A DNA stretch of 64,000 nucleotides from Nymphaea colorata. Lineage: Eukaryota; Streptophyta; Magnoliopsida; Nymphaeales; Nymphaeaceae. The translations under genes were made by a program, and so were the position numbers. Shown piece after piece: positions 1 to 10,700 of this stretch (the stretch's first letter is position 1; each line of letters begins with the position of its first letter). The notes beneath the pieces are model-generated. The model was not told the origin of the DNA and did no database searches. It saw only the letters and a list, made by a program, of their open reading frames with translations. The stretch covers positions 10,475,952 to 10,539,951 of the forward strand of contig NC_045142.1 in assembly GCF_008831285.2 (NCBI RefSeq), written 5' to 3'.

Positions 1-465
1 CAAAACGTGATTTTTTTTTAAAAAAAAAGTGCTAAAAATAAAAAAAAACGTGAAAATTTTCATATTATACATGTATTATATGTGTTTTTTTTCACTTTTT
101 GTATTTTTTTATTATTTTTCATTTTTATAATTTTCAAGATTTATTAAATGTTTTAAATTTTTAAAAAATTTGCCGATATTTTTTCAAGATATTTTCAATA
201 TATACAACTTTGCCGTATTATGTTAGAGAAATTACTCGCCGTATGATACCCATACATGTTTTTTGTGATAATATATATATATATATATAAGTAAGTAAAT
301 GTTTAAGATGCTTAATTAAAAAGAAATAAATTTTAAGAGACTATGTGGCTCTGCCACTGGCATAATTAAGTGCACATGGGCTTGCGCTTAATCGTGCAGC
401 GATTTAGTCATCATCATCATCATGAGAGCACAAAGATTTCAAGCTAACACTATTGGAGAAGTGTA
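1..465. other. AT-rich intergenic DNA, no gene seen
   Basis: Very AT-rich sequence with homopolymer A/T runs, a short (AT)n run near 270-289 and a (CAT)n run near 410-423. No open frame with coding character on either strand. Confidence 0.6.
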
Positions 466-469
466 TGCT

Positions 470-700
470 TTAAGAGGTATGAGGCACCAACTGGCTGGAC
501 ACCCATGAATTGGTGAAAGTCTAGTCGTCAGTTCGATTCTCGTAGATACTACTTATATGGACTCCAAATAGTGGGTGTGTTGTAATTAATTAATGGGTGT
601 CCTATTCCCCTACCCAGGTTTCGAAGTAGCTCTAAACCCTAAAGGTAGTAGAAAAGAGAAATGCGTTTCGACTTTTTGTAGTATATCTCTTTATCTATAT
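470..700 (+). mobile_element. tRNA-derived SINE-like sequence
   Basis: The segment carries an internal RNA polymerase III type promoter: an A-box-like stretch AACTGGCTGGAC near 489-500 and a B-box-like stretch CAGTTCGATTCTCG near 528-541. A non-tRNA body follows, with a pyrimidine-rich segment near 600-615 (CCTATTCCCCTACCC) and a T-rich end near 670-690. This order is that of plant SINEs. No target-site duplication was identified and the tRNA part would not fold as an intact tRNA. A second related-looking copy lies on the other strand at 1640-1895. Confidence 0.45.
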
Positions 701-1046
701 GCTTATCTGGTTTTGCAAACGATATAAATTGGCTGATGTTGGGTTGTATTTAACAGTATAACGGCAATAGTAACAACGACAACAATAATAACAATCATCA
801 TCAACAACAACATAATGGCAAAATGTTGTTATTGTTATTATTAAACAAGTTCATTGTGTTGGGATCCTCCTGTGAGATAAGAAAAATAAATAAATATATC
901 GCACAACATTTTTACCTTTAGTCATAAGGCTGTGACAGGAGGGCTACACATTACTTCAACCTCACAATTAGAAATGCACACACTCCTGGGATTTCAACTT
1001 GTAATGACCTTTCTATTAGCTAAATATAATTTCAGAAATGTACCAA
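701..1046. other. intergenic, simple repeats
   Basis: AT-rich with a degenerate (AAC/AAT)n trinucleotide stretch near 755-815. No gene supported. The open frame running into the AT repeat just downstream is low-complexity artefact. Confidence 0.55.

Positions 1047-1120
<74 letters not shown>
1047..1120. repeat. (AT)n microsatellite
   Basis: About 74 bp of near-perfect alternating AT with one C interruption. This is one of many long AT tracts in the window; another one hosts the retrotransposon. Confidence 0.95.
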
Positions 1121-1122
<2 letters not shown>

Positions 1123-1160
1123 TTTTAAGAGCAATAGCATAGCATGTTAGTAAAAAACCG

Positions 1161-1278
1161 ACAATAAATTTTTCTCAATCTTAGACAATAAATTTTTATG
1201 GATGCTATTTTTCTCAATCGTAGACAATAAATTTTTATGGATGCTATTTTTCTCAATCGTAGACAATAAATTTTTCTA
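1161..1278. repeat. 39-bp minisatellite, about 3 copies
   Basis: A unit containing GACAATAAATTTTT followed by ATGGATGCTATTTTTCTC and AATCGTA recurs with a period of 39 bp. The outer copies are partial and lack the ATGGATG part. The two central units are nearly identical, so the expansion is recent. Confidence 0.85.
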
Positions 1279-1639
1279 CCTTAATTAGATGAGCATTGGC
1301 CAGAATGGGTAATACAGGTAATTTTTCACATAGGAGGAAGTGCTACGTGACCATGTCACATGGGTGTGAAATGTGAGTACAAGTGTGGATACAGAATTTT
1401 TTTTTAAAAAATGAGGTACGACTGCGGTGATATATATATAATTTTAAATGTAGTTATATTATATATACTCCACTAATGCTACTTTTGTGGCCAGTTTTTT
1501 TTTTTTTTTTTTTGGCTAAAAAACCTTGTAAAAAGATGTATTTGTGATAACTGCCAGTTTGCCACGTTTTTTAGTGATGAAATATACCTTGTGTGATATA
1601 AACTAGAAAAACAATTGTTGGAACTTTGTGGTAGTTGGC

Positions 1640-1895
1640 TGATTTCAGTTTTTCTATCGGGTGAGCGAGAGGGTCAATCTCATCACCTGAAGCGAAGCTC
1701 GAAGGCCCCTCCATTCTCCTTGTCTCTGAGGTTCTGAACTGCGTCGGTGTCAGTGATAGAACAAGACACCCTTTAACTTGGATGTCGCATCCTACTGTGT
1801 TAAGACATATGAACATAACACCCACGAAAATCGAACTAGAGACCTGTCTTTTACAAGCTTCTAGCTCGACCAGCTATGTTATGTCCCTTGAGGCA
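1640..1895 (-). mobile_element. tRNA-derived SINE-like sequence
   Basis: Read on the minus strand, the element starts near 1895 with a tRNA-like head. An A-box-like TAGCTGGTCGAGC is followed, after about 35 bp, by a B-box-like AGTTCGATTTTCGTG, then a non-tRNA body containing ACACCGACGCAGTTCAGAAC. A diverged piece of the same body is recognisable at 59508-59660, which supports a dispersed family. Ends and target-site duplications are not resolved. Confidence 0.5.
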
Positions 1896-2312
1896 TTTCA
1901 ATTTTTCTACCGTTAAGATAATTTATTTAGAACAGTTTTTATAAAGAATGTGGTGGTTGCTGGAAAGGAGTGTCCGTTTTTCTTCAATTATGAGCAAAAG
2001 GCAGGCCAAAACTGAAAAATTTCCCCTTCTCATTAGAATTTGACTCGATTTTCTTCTTCTCTAGATAATGAATCGCCTTTATTACTAGATAATAAGGGAG
2101 AGTAGTCTCCACCGTACAAACTATTCCACTAAAATACATTATAATGAGAACGATCTCATGCTTTTTTCCACATGACAACCAAAATGTACAAAAACTTAGC
2201 GTATGCAAACAGTCAACTGCTTGGTTTTATCATCTATTCTACCTTCAATGTTGTCAATATCATCAGGCCGACTCCAAGGGGCACCGTGTAGATGTTTAAA
2301 ATTGTCACCTAG

Positions 2313-2417
2313 CAGGGGCGGTGTCAAGGGGGGCTTGCATTACCTAGCAGGGGCGGTGTCAAGGGGGGCTTGCATTAACTAGCAGGGACGGTGTCAAGGG
2401 GGGCTTGCATTAACTAG
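2313..2417 (+). repeat. 35-bp tandem repeat of a MITE terminus
   Basis: Three consecutive units, each beginning CAGGGGCGGTGTCAAGG or one base away, start at 2313, 2348 and 2383. The MITE at 2418 begins with the same kind of sequence in the same register. The array is therefore the first 35 bp of the MITE amplified head-to-tail. Confidence 0.85.
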
Positions 2418-2595
2418 CAGGGGTGGAGCCAAGGGAGCATGGGTCCAGGCCCCACCTTTAAAAAAATTACATATAAATTGTAGAACATTTCACTTTTTTA
2501 TATAAAAATTTAAAAAAATGATAATTAGAGTCTAGTCAAAATTTTAAAACTTTAATTTGATCCATCCCCATAAAAAATTTTTAGCTCTGCCCCTG
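2418..2595 (+). mobile_element. MITE-like element with inverted termini
   Basis: A 178-bp AT-rich, non-coding element. The left end CAGGGGTGGAGCCAAGG and the right end AGCTCTGCCCCTG form imperfect terminal inverted repeats. Similar bodies recur at 41935-42121 in the same orientation and at 59060-59245 and 63527-63726 in the reverse orientation, with poorer copies near 57300 and 58662. I could not identify a clear target-site duplication, so the superfamily is left open. hAT is one possibility. Confidence 0.65.
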
Positions 2596-2599
2596 TCAA

Positions 2600-3400
2600 C
2601 CAACAAGAGTCTTGTTGTTTGAACCAACAAGAGTCTTGTTGTTTGATCAGATTGATTCTAATGGATATTATGTTCATGAATTAAATGGGATTAAGTTGAA
2701 GATATACTGGTACGGCTTCAAATGGGGACCCACAATGCAAACCGATATTGGATCTTATCACCTGGATTTAAGATCCTCAAATATTTTGCTAAAACCTCAT
2801 ATTCGGAGGGTCTGACCTAAAATTCATGGATTTTAGATTCATAATGATCTCAAATCATCTCACATCTCAATCAAACATCCCTTAACTTGTTGTTCTTATT
2901 TTTAAAATTAACTTTTAATTTTTTATTTTAATTCAAAAAAATATATAAGGCAATATTATGTGTAATATAACGATATTGCATCTCGGCCGACAGGGCATCA
3001 TTGATACAACGATTAAAAAAAAAAAGGGATGCTGATAAGACGTTGAATTATTGAGCAAAAGCAAATCACTATGCATGGGAATGCAAGTAAAAGCATCATT
3101 TAAATTTACAATGGTAACAAGGCAGTGAGACCGCCGCGAAGTCTCCTGTTTTACAGTGCTTCTAACCAGGGAGAGTAAGCGTCTTTACTGTTCCTACACA
3201 GAAGAGCAGGAAAAAAAAAAAAAAAAAAAAAAAACGGAAGCTCGCTAGGGGGACGGCCATGGCAGCCTACGATGAGACCGATCACCAGCCATGGCTCGAA
3301 GATTCTGGCACCAGGCCCAAGTGGGTGGGTGCGCCTGTGAAACTGAACCGACCGCACCCACTTGACGATGAAGAGGCGGCAGCGCATCAGAAGTGATCGG
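2600..3400. other. intergenic, no gene seen
   Basis: AT-rich DNA to about 3110, then a more GC-rich stretch that would be the 3' side of the small minus-strand gene at 3404-3742. A run of about 23 A residues lies at 3211-3233. No coding region is supported. Confidence 0.45.
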
Positions 3401-3403
3401 AAT

Positions 3404-3742
3404 TCAGAGCTCCCATACAGGGACGGTTCTGGCCGGCACCGGCAGACGCGTGCCTCTGGGGCTTCCAACTCTTCCGGCGAAGCCCGTCATCAGCTGCACG
3501 TACTTCTGCTCCAAGTTGGTCAGCGGGTGAGCGACTATGTTCTTGATCTTCTTCATCCCCACCTCCCAACCTCTCCTCTTCTTCTTCGTCTCCCTCATCA
3601 TCTGCGATTCCGCGTTCATCCTCAACGTCCTGCTCTCCGCCGGCTTCTGATCGTCTTCCTCTTCCTCCCTGATCGTTTCCAATTCATCCCTAATTCCGCT
3701 CTTCGGCTGATCTGCGAGAGGCGCCGCCGGAGACTTCTTCAT
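3404..3742 (-). CDS. small lysine/glutamate-rich protein, function unknown
   Basis: A 112-codon open frame from ATG (3742) to a stop at 3404. I do not recognise the family. The predicted protein is very hydrophilic: an acidic cluster (EEEEDD, around residues 26-31) is followed by basic clusters (KKKRRGWEVGMKKIK, around residues 53-67). It has no signal peptide and no membrane segment, so it would be cytosolic or nuclear. The gene is favoured over the plus-strand open frame across the same DNA because a TATA-like sequence stands about 65-80 bp upstream of the ATG on the minus strand, with a short purine-rich leader. GC content rises sharply over the frame compared with its flanks. The C-terminal third is less convincing, and an intron or a false call cannot be excluded. 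Confidence 0.4.
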   Translation of the reverse strand: MKKSPAAPLADQPKSGIRDELETIREEEEDDQKPAESRTLRMNAESQMMRETKKKRRGWEVGMKKIKNIVAHPLTNLEQKYVQLMTGFAGRVGSPRGTRLPVPARTVPVWEL

Positions 3743-3804
3743 TTCTTTCTAGATCTGCTTTGTTCTCCTCTCCGATCCTCTTAAGCAGAGAGAGGAGTGT
3801 GGGC

Positions 3805-3823
3805 AAATATATATATATATAGC
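3805..3823 (-). promoter_or_regulatory. TATA box for the 3404-3742 frame
   Basis: On the minus strand the sequence reads GGCTATATATATATAT, a TATA-type core. It would place transcription start near 3780 and leave a leader of about 40 nt before the ATG at 3742. The AT run could also be an ordinary microsatellite. Confidence 0.35.
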
Positions 3824-4058
3824 CAGAGAAGCGGTTTTAATGAAAAACTTCTGGTTTTAGACAAGTGGAATTGAAGGGTCAACGAGTGTTTTTATTGACG
3901 TGGGGATGAGAATTGGGTGGTTATCAGCGGCGCCGGCAGTCAAGCGGCTAGTGATGGTCCTGGATAAAGTCCATGACCACCGCTCAAGTCGTTCGGTTTA
4001 TTTGGAGAAACTGGGTTTACACCGAGCCCGGCCTTAAATGGAGGTGTCGGTTCCAGTT

Positions 4059-4060
<2 letters not shown>

Positions 4061-4107
<47 letters not shown>
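4061..4107. repeat. (AT)n microsatellite
   Basis: Uninterrupted alternating AT of about 45 bp. Confidence 0.95.
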
Positions 4108-4110
<3 letters not shown>

Positions 4111-4129
4111 AAAATCAGGTCGAGTTAAG

Positions 4130-4880
4130 CCAAGAATGAGCTGTGGGCTCCATCCTTAATGGTCGGATCTAAAAAAACGGGCAATGAGCTGGCCCTATGC
4201 CCAACCCTTTAAGAGGGGACCATGGACCATGATCAAGGTTGGGGATCTATAAAAAGTGTTTGATATATTTAAAATTAAAATTTTAGAATCAAAATCTTTA
4301 TTTTAAAGAAATTAAAATTATTAAACAAATGGGATATTTTGTTTTTAGAATCAAGGAACTGAAACCTAAAATTTTGATTCCATTTTAATTTGAAGAGGAA
4401 TTATGATTCATTTTTACGTAACAATTTCAAACCATCAAATGTCCCTTAAATGAACTCCAATCATGTCTTATATATATATATATATAATTCATATATTTTA
4501 TTTAAATTAGGTAGTTGAGGAAAACATGGGCTCTACCCTTAACGGTCGAATCCGGAAAACTGAGAATGAGCTGACCCAATGGCCAACCCCTTTAAGGGGG
4601 ACCATGGACCATGATCAAGGTGGGTGCAGAAGTCATCGTTGGGGGATCCATGGAGAGTGTTTGATATATTTAAAATTAAAATTTCAAAATCAAAATGCTT
4701 ATTTGTTAAGAAATTAAAATTATTAAACAAAGGAGATATTTTTGTTTTTAGAATTAATGAACTGAAACCTAAAATTTTGATTCCATTTCAATTTGAAGGG
4801 GAATTATGATTATGGTATTTTCATTGTTAGATAAAAATTTCAAACCATCAAATGCCCCCCTTAAACGCACTCCAATCATG
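4130..4880. repeat. tandem duplication of a 0.35-kb AT-rich unit
   Basis: The segment 4141-4470 is repeated with substitutions and small indels at 4525-4870. Landmarks in both copies, in the same order, are GGGGACCATGGACCATGATC, GTGTTTGATATATTTAAAAT, AACTGAAACCTAAAATTTTG and TTTCAAACCATCAAATG. A short (AT)n run near 4470-4487 lies between the copies. Neither copy has a convincing open frame; the short frames in the second copy are on opposite strands and are not conserved in the first. Confidence 0.85.
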
Positions 4881-4889
4881 CCTTTCTAT

Positions 4890-6080
4890 AAATTTGTCAT
4901 CTTAATTAAGTTAAAAAGACTATAGAAAATAAGTCATGTTTAAAAAAATTATGAATAACTGTTCAACATAAAATACGATTTACGAACAAAAGCTTTGCAA
5001 TTGGAAAACGATATTAAGATATATTTAAAAGGCCCATTTGCTGCTAAGAAAACATGTCTTCAAATAAACGATTTGGGCTTTTTTTGTGATTGTAAAGACA
5101 ACAGCAGAGAAAAACAAATATAAAATGTGAAATTATTGGAGATACTTATTTTATGATTTTTTTTTAGAAGTTGACTTTTCTGTTAAGGGAACAATAGTTT
5201 TTAAGTATATTTAACATTTTTTATTCATAATAAGTATGTTTTTTTTAATTAATTTGTAAACTGGGCCAGGTGGATGGATGAAAACACTTGTTGCATGCAC
5301 TAACCGTACTCCCTCTATCGCCGTTTCCTTGCTCACTTGATATTATTTGTCTAATTTCACAAATCCAGAGTCCTTCAATTTAGTTGGATTGATTATTTTA
5401 TTTAGATAATAAAATGGATATAGAAGTCGAAGATGACAAATATAAAAATCACTTATACTCCTGTTGGCATTTATGGGATAAGTTGAATTAAAATATTGGT
5501 AAAAAAAAAAACTACATAAATAGGAAGATTGAAATCTTCCATTTCCCGAATATTGCCTCATGGTTAAATATTTAAAAGTTGTGACACACTATATATGGCT
5601 GTTAAAAGCACCATGAGCCGTTTATATACTATAAATAGCCTCAATAAGTTTGTTGCATAGTGTTTTTTGCAATGATTTTTAAATATTTGATCATCTACTA
5701 GCATCTACCAGCTGGCTGATTTCAAATGCCTGGTTTCAACTCCTTCTATAAATATAGACAATCTCATAGAGTGGCTTTTTCTCCACAAATCTCCAATCCC
5801 AAGTGACTGATCATGCAGGAAAGATTCATCACATGCAAACTATTTGTTATAAGGCCAAACTCCTTAAGGTGAGCTTGCAAGGACTTGCTAACAGTCGTGG
5901 GGACTAAGTCAACTAACAGTGACAGGGGCTATATATATATATATTTAAAAAATATAGGTGAATAACTGGGGTCAATTGTTGCCTCTTATCCGCAATGCGG
6001 AAAATACCTTTGAGGCTTTCCCGGCATTGTGGAGGGGAGGCAATCATTTGTCGGCCCATGGCCCAAAATAGGGATATCAA
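4890..6080. other. intergenic, nothing firm
   Basis: AT-rich DNA without coding character. A stretch near 5706-5745 (CCAGCTGGCTGATTT, then TGGTTTCAACTCC) faintly recalls the A and B boxes of a SINE head, but it is too weak to annotate separately. Confidence 0.5.
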
Positions 6081-6084
6081 TAGA

Positions 6085-6290
6085 TTGGATTCGAATCGGA
6101 TAATTCTTTAACCAACTTCACCTTTTTGGATATTCACATATTCGAATTTGAATACAGATGAAGAAAAACTGTATCCGAATCCAAATTTTATTCGATCAGA
6201 TATTTATGTGTGTCAAAACCTGAATCTGATCGAATGTTATTTGTTACATCCAAATCTAATCCTCGGTTCGGATATTAAATTTTTTTCATA
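6085..6290. repeat. degenerate GAATCGGAT/CCGAAT word tract
   Basis: The stretch is built largely from variants of the words GGATTCGAATCGGAT, ATCCGAATCC and CTGATCGAATGTTAT, without a fixed period. A tract of the same vocabulary recurs at 7325-7575. There is no coding potential. Confidence 0.6.
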
Positions 6291-6850
6291 TTCAATTTTT
6301 TTTTTGGAAATGAATAGGTTGAACATTTTTTTAAATGGTGCTCTCTCCATTCCAAGCTTGTTCTTTTGAATGTTGCTGACTGGCAGAAAGAAATTGCATA
6401 TATTGATAATTATAGCATTTAAATTTCTAAGTGGGTTTTGATGGCTGGACCACTTTGAGGACATTTGGAGCTGTTGAATGTGACAGTGTGGTAGAAAAAG
6501 AGAAGTACAGACTATGCTACTTTTATAGTGGCACCCGAAAAAATTAATCTCATAAATAAGATTGTGAAGAAATTTAGAGGGCCTATTAAGATGTTATCAA
6601 GCCGTTGATTATTTTGGTTTCCTATTCTTTTTGAACTAAAACTGAAGCTGCTAGGAGGTGAGTTAGAATATGTCAGATCAGAAGCCTAAGTCCAATGTTA
6701 GAATGAATTGAATTGTTACTGGTTCAATGCTAAGATTTCACATGTGCGTGCAATTGTGTGTGCCTTAAGTAAGGGGTAGTTTGTACCACCTCAAAAGTTT
6801 AGTCTCGTATTTAAATTGTGAAAAATTTTAAATGATTTATTAAGAAGGTT

Positions 6851-7165
6851 CACCACAAAAAAAAATGGTATTTTACTGACGGCGAGAAAAGGTCAGTAAA
6901 AGAGGAAGGAACGTTGGTAGAAAAGTAGTTGGTGAAGAGACCATTGGTGAAAACTATTACTGACATTTCTCCAGCATGCATCGACACGTCACAAACATAT
7001 TTAAATCAACGACGTACGTTGGTAAAGAATTTTACGGAAGCGTCAGTGATAATTCTGAAAAACACCTCCTGGATGTTAGTAATACGCTATTAAGCGGTTG
7101 GTTTTTTTGTTCCCGTTACGTCTTAAATAAAAAGCTTCTGTGTGAACTACGAACCACTCTATAGT
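6851..7165 (+). mobile_element. degraded CACTA-type transposon terminus
   Basis: The sequence begins CACCACAAAAAAAAATGG and continues TTTTACTGACGGCGAG then GGTCAGTAAAAG. This matches the general form of plant CACTA (En/Spm) ends, which start CACTACAAGAAAAA followed by a TTTTACCGACGGC-type subterminal repeat; the outermost CACTA is here CACCA. Sub-terminal GTTGGTA/CGTCAGTGA words recur up to about 7100. I did not find a matching opposite terminus nearby or any transposase remnant, so this is a fragment or a small deleted derivative. Confidence 0.5.
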
Positions 7166-7324
7166 TTAACGTCTAATAATCAGGAATATGTGCGTTCATT
7201 GATAAATTCCAAATCTTGCACAAGGCAGAAAGTTTCTTAGTCTTTGGCTTAGTTTTCTTTACAGATTGGCCCAAACATTGCCCATACCTGATTGTAATAA
7301 GTGGTTTAAGAGAGAGTTAGTTGT

Positions 7325-7575
7325 CCAATTTTACAACCCAAATCTGAGTTTGAATTTTATTTTCATATTCGAATCCAAATTTTGAACCGAATCATGTCAT
7401 TTTTCACATGTAAGAGATATACGATATTTGTTTAAAAATAAGTTTGTATCTGGATCTCATCAGATATTTATGTACATTCGTATCCGGATCAGAATCCGAT
7501 CGAATGTCATTTCTTAATCCGAATCTGATTGGATTTCTTAATCGAATATTAAACTTTTTTCATATCTGATTTTTT
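7325..7575. repeat. degenerate GAATCCGATCGAAT word tract
   Basis: Same vocabulary as 6085-6290: repeated variants of TCCGAATC, CAGATATTTATGT and GATCGAATGTCATTT. It is non-coding and gives way to ordinary sequence before the AT tract that hosts the retrotransposon. Confidence 0.6.
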
Positions 7576-7720
7576 TTATCTGTTTGTTTGGTCATAGAAA
7601 AGATCAAATCTTCCCCTCATCTGTCCATTGGGTTGTCTCTTATACGCAGCCCAGTGCATTGCATAGACTGTCGAGCAATATGTGTGAGACATTTGAATAG
7701 ACATATACCTGCATGGTGAA

Positions 7721-7721
7721 C

Positions 7722-7762
<41 letters not shown>
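7721..7762. repeat. (AT)n microsatellite, left flank of the retrotransposon
   Basis: About 38 bp of alternating AT ending directly at the first base (7763) of the LTR. The other side of the element also lies in (AT)n, so the element appears to have inserted inside a microsatellite. Confidence 0.9.
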
Positions 7763-7763
<1 letters not shown>

Positions 7764-10700
7764 GTTAGGCCCACTCCTGCTAAGACTAGAATTTCCTAAC
7801 CAAGAGCGACCTACCTTCCCAGGTCTCTTGAGTGCTGCTCAAAAACCGAAAAACCTAAAATAAAATAATTACAACTCTTCTACCCGGCTGGACAGACCCC
7901 GGCACAAAAACCCTTAGGACAGGAGACTCAGGTGCGGAAAACCCTTAATTCCCAATCCTAACTACGGGCAGACCTACGACAACAACTACAAGGGTGACAC
8001 GGCTTTTACAAACGCAAGCGATACAAGAAATTCACTCGCCTCACTCACAAGCAAACCATTCACCACATACACGGCTAACGAACAAACCACGCCCAACAAT
8101 AAACAAATGGGTACGGTCGGCTCCTTGTGGTCGTGTCTCGGGCAGCTGGCCCTTGAGGTACCACGGCAGGGAGCTAGGCCGAAGCCTTGGGCTAAAACAA
8201 AACTAAAGCAAACTAAGTAAACACCTAAAACAATAAGTAAAACACCCTCCCCGGAATCTACTTGAAAGACTAGAGGGTTACCGGCCAAGGGCTAGCCTTG
8301 GCTGAGACGAAACAGCCGCGGGGTGAAGACCGATTCCCCGGGCAATGCAGCAACGGGCCGGCGTGGAGCGCGCGGCCTGGACAGCCTCCTGCTGTCGGAC
8401 GAGTTGGCAGAGACCGACTGGAGTAGCAGCCTGCTGCCGAGCGAAGACGAGCGCGCGGGGAGCAGAGAGAGTCGCCTGCTGTTGGGAATTGCCTGCGGAC
8501 GCGCGGACGAGAATGGCGCGGACCTGCTGTCGGGCCGCCTGTTGACGAGTGGCCGAGCGGACAGCGAGTTGCGAGCGGCGCTGGCTGGCGAACGAAGTCG
8601 GTCAGCCGAGAGCGGAGCTGCTGATGCGGCGACAGGGACGAAGGCGAGTGGCTGTCGCCTTGGGCACCGGCAGAGCAGCGACTGGACGTCGCCGATGTGC
8701 TGACGAGTGCCGCCTGCAGACTGAAGACGGGTCGGCGAGGAAGTGCCGACTGGGCAGCCACCTGCTGCCGGGAGCCGAGAGGAGAGAGCAACTGATTGTC
8801 GCCGCTAGGCTGGACGGAAGCCGCGGACAAGACGAGGGGGGCGAAAGCCGAGTTCGGCAGTGCCTACCTGCCTATTCTCCGAGTGGCTCGGCCACGGACG
8901 CCGGCAGGAAATCCAACGACGGGACGCGGCCGAGGTGCTGGCCGAGGACTGCTAGCGGTGCGCTAACGTCGTCGGCTGAACCTAGTCCCTAGCTACGGCT
9001 GGGTTGGTCTTGGACTGGCGGGGCTCTACGGTAGGCCAGTCAGGTTAAGAGAGCTCGGGCTGGGGTAGGCCGAGGGTCAAAGGTGCTTAGGTTGACAAGG
9101 GAGGTTACCTAGTTAAAGGGTAGGTTAGGCCGAGAGCTAGAACTAGAGGAAGTGAGGTTAAGAGCGAGCTCGGTCGAGGGGGTTGAGGTTAGTAGGCGAG
9201 CTGGGCTAGGAAGAGGCTGAGCTCGGTTGGAGGTAAGTGAGCTGGGTCACTCGAGCTAGGCTCGAGTCAACTAGGATAGTCCTAGCTGGGCTCGGGTTGA
9301 CCGAGTCCCTAGGGCGGAGAATGGGTTAGGTCAAAAGAGCTCAAGTCAACTAAGAAGAAGTCGACTAGGTGAGCTGGGTTCGGTCAAGGTCAAACTAGGT
9401 TGGGTTTGACTAAGGCACCTAGGTCGGGTTAGGGGTTAAGTCAAGTTGACTTAGGACTAGGCTCGAGCTAAGAAGACTACCTAAGAACTTAAGTCTAGCT
9501 AACTCGAGTAGGTCTCTCGAGTGAGGAGATTGTGACACGTCAGGAGATCAAGGGTCACGAGGGGCTACGGTTAGAGGAGATGGGGGGCTTGGCTCGTGTG
9601 GTCTCGTGATGAAGAGAGATCGAGACACGTGGAGGGATCAACGGTTGAGGGAGGCTGCGAGTGAGGATGAATGGGGACGTGATTAAGGCTAGGTGCGAGT
9701 CCAAGGGGACTTGCGCTACAAACGTGGAAAAGTGGGGCGCGAGAAAGGGGAGTGGCGCCTAAAGAGGGGGAACGTGTAACTGAGGTGGCGAGCTGTGAGG
9801 AGCTGGTGGAAAAGGTGGTGTGCGAGTTGGAGGAGAGCTGGGTCGTGGGCAAGGAGATGCCGCCACGTGGCCAGATGGGTGGCTGGGATCCTATGCGACA
9901 AGAGGAGAAGACTCAGCCAACTCGAGTGAAGGGCGAGATGGCGACTAGTGCTCCTAAAGCTAAGGGGACATGCAAATAACGAAAACTCGGGTGAGGGACA
10001 CGATGGGCCAGGTGAGACACGGACTTGAGAACGACCGGGGGATGGCTGACACGTGTACAAAGCAACGGTGCAGCTTGCACTAACCTGGTCCGAGTAGTTC
10101 TTCAAGTGGGCTCGCGCCGGTGGACTAGTCGATCAGGTTTGAGTAGATTCTCACCGAAGACTAATTCGCCCCTTTCAGCTTCACACGGGCTTCAACTCGC
10201 ACAAGGGCAGACTGGTCTAACGATGTCGGAAGCTTTGGAGAGTGCCGGAAAGTGCAGGCTTGGCCGGAGTTGCAGAGTTTTCCGGCGAAGAACCGAGAAT
10301 GAAATCCGACCATGCGATCTTGCCCGAATTTAGTTATTTGGAAGCTCTTGATTGGGCGATTGCAGGGAGCTCATTCAAATTAACTTTCGCCGGTTAAATC
10401 TTGAGTTATAGGGTGTTTTACCCTGCTGGACCGAAGGACAAGTGAAAGGCCAGAATCCGAGGTTTTCTGAAATCAAACTCGGATCTACCCGCCGCTATCT
10501 TTCTTGATTGTTAGCTAGATAATACCGTAGATTCAAGATCTTTCTTCAAGAAGAACTTTGGGACAATTTAAAGCAGATATCACTGTTTAACACAGACCTT
10601 CCTCACGGGGTTGCCGAGAAGAAAATCTAGTTCTTACGCGAAGTCTGCTCTAGATTAATCACTTGAACTTACAAGAAGAAAACCGAGAACTAAAGCACTT

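Noticed and set aside
932-1150. 72-codon frame ending in a Tyr-Ile repeat
   Set aside because: The frame is the translation of an (AT)n microsatellite.
5700-5760. tRNA or SINE head
   Set aside because: Box-like words are present but spacing and folding are unconvincing, and no body similarity to the other SINE-like copies was seen.
8270-8992. Opposing 186- and 147-codon frames in the LTR (also at 25213-25935)
   Set aside because: Both lie in a GC-rich word-repeat zone of the LTR, are open on both strands and have low-complexity translations without domains.
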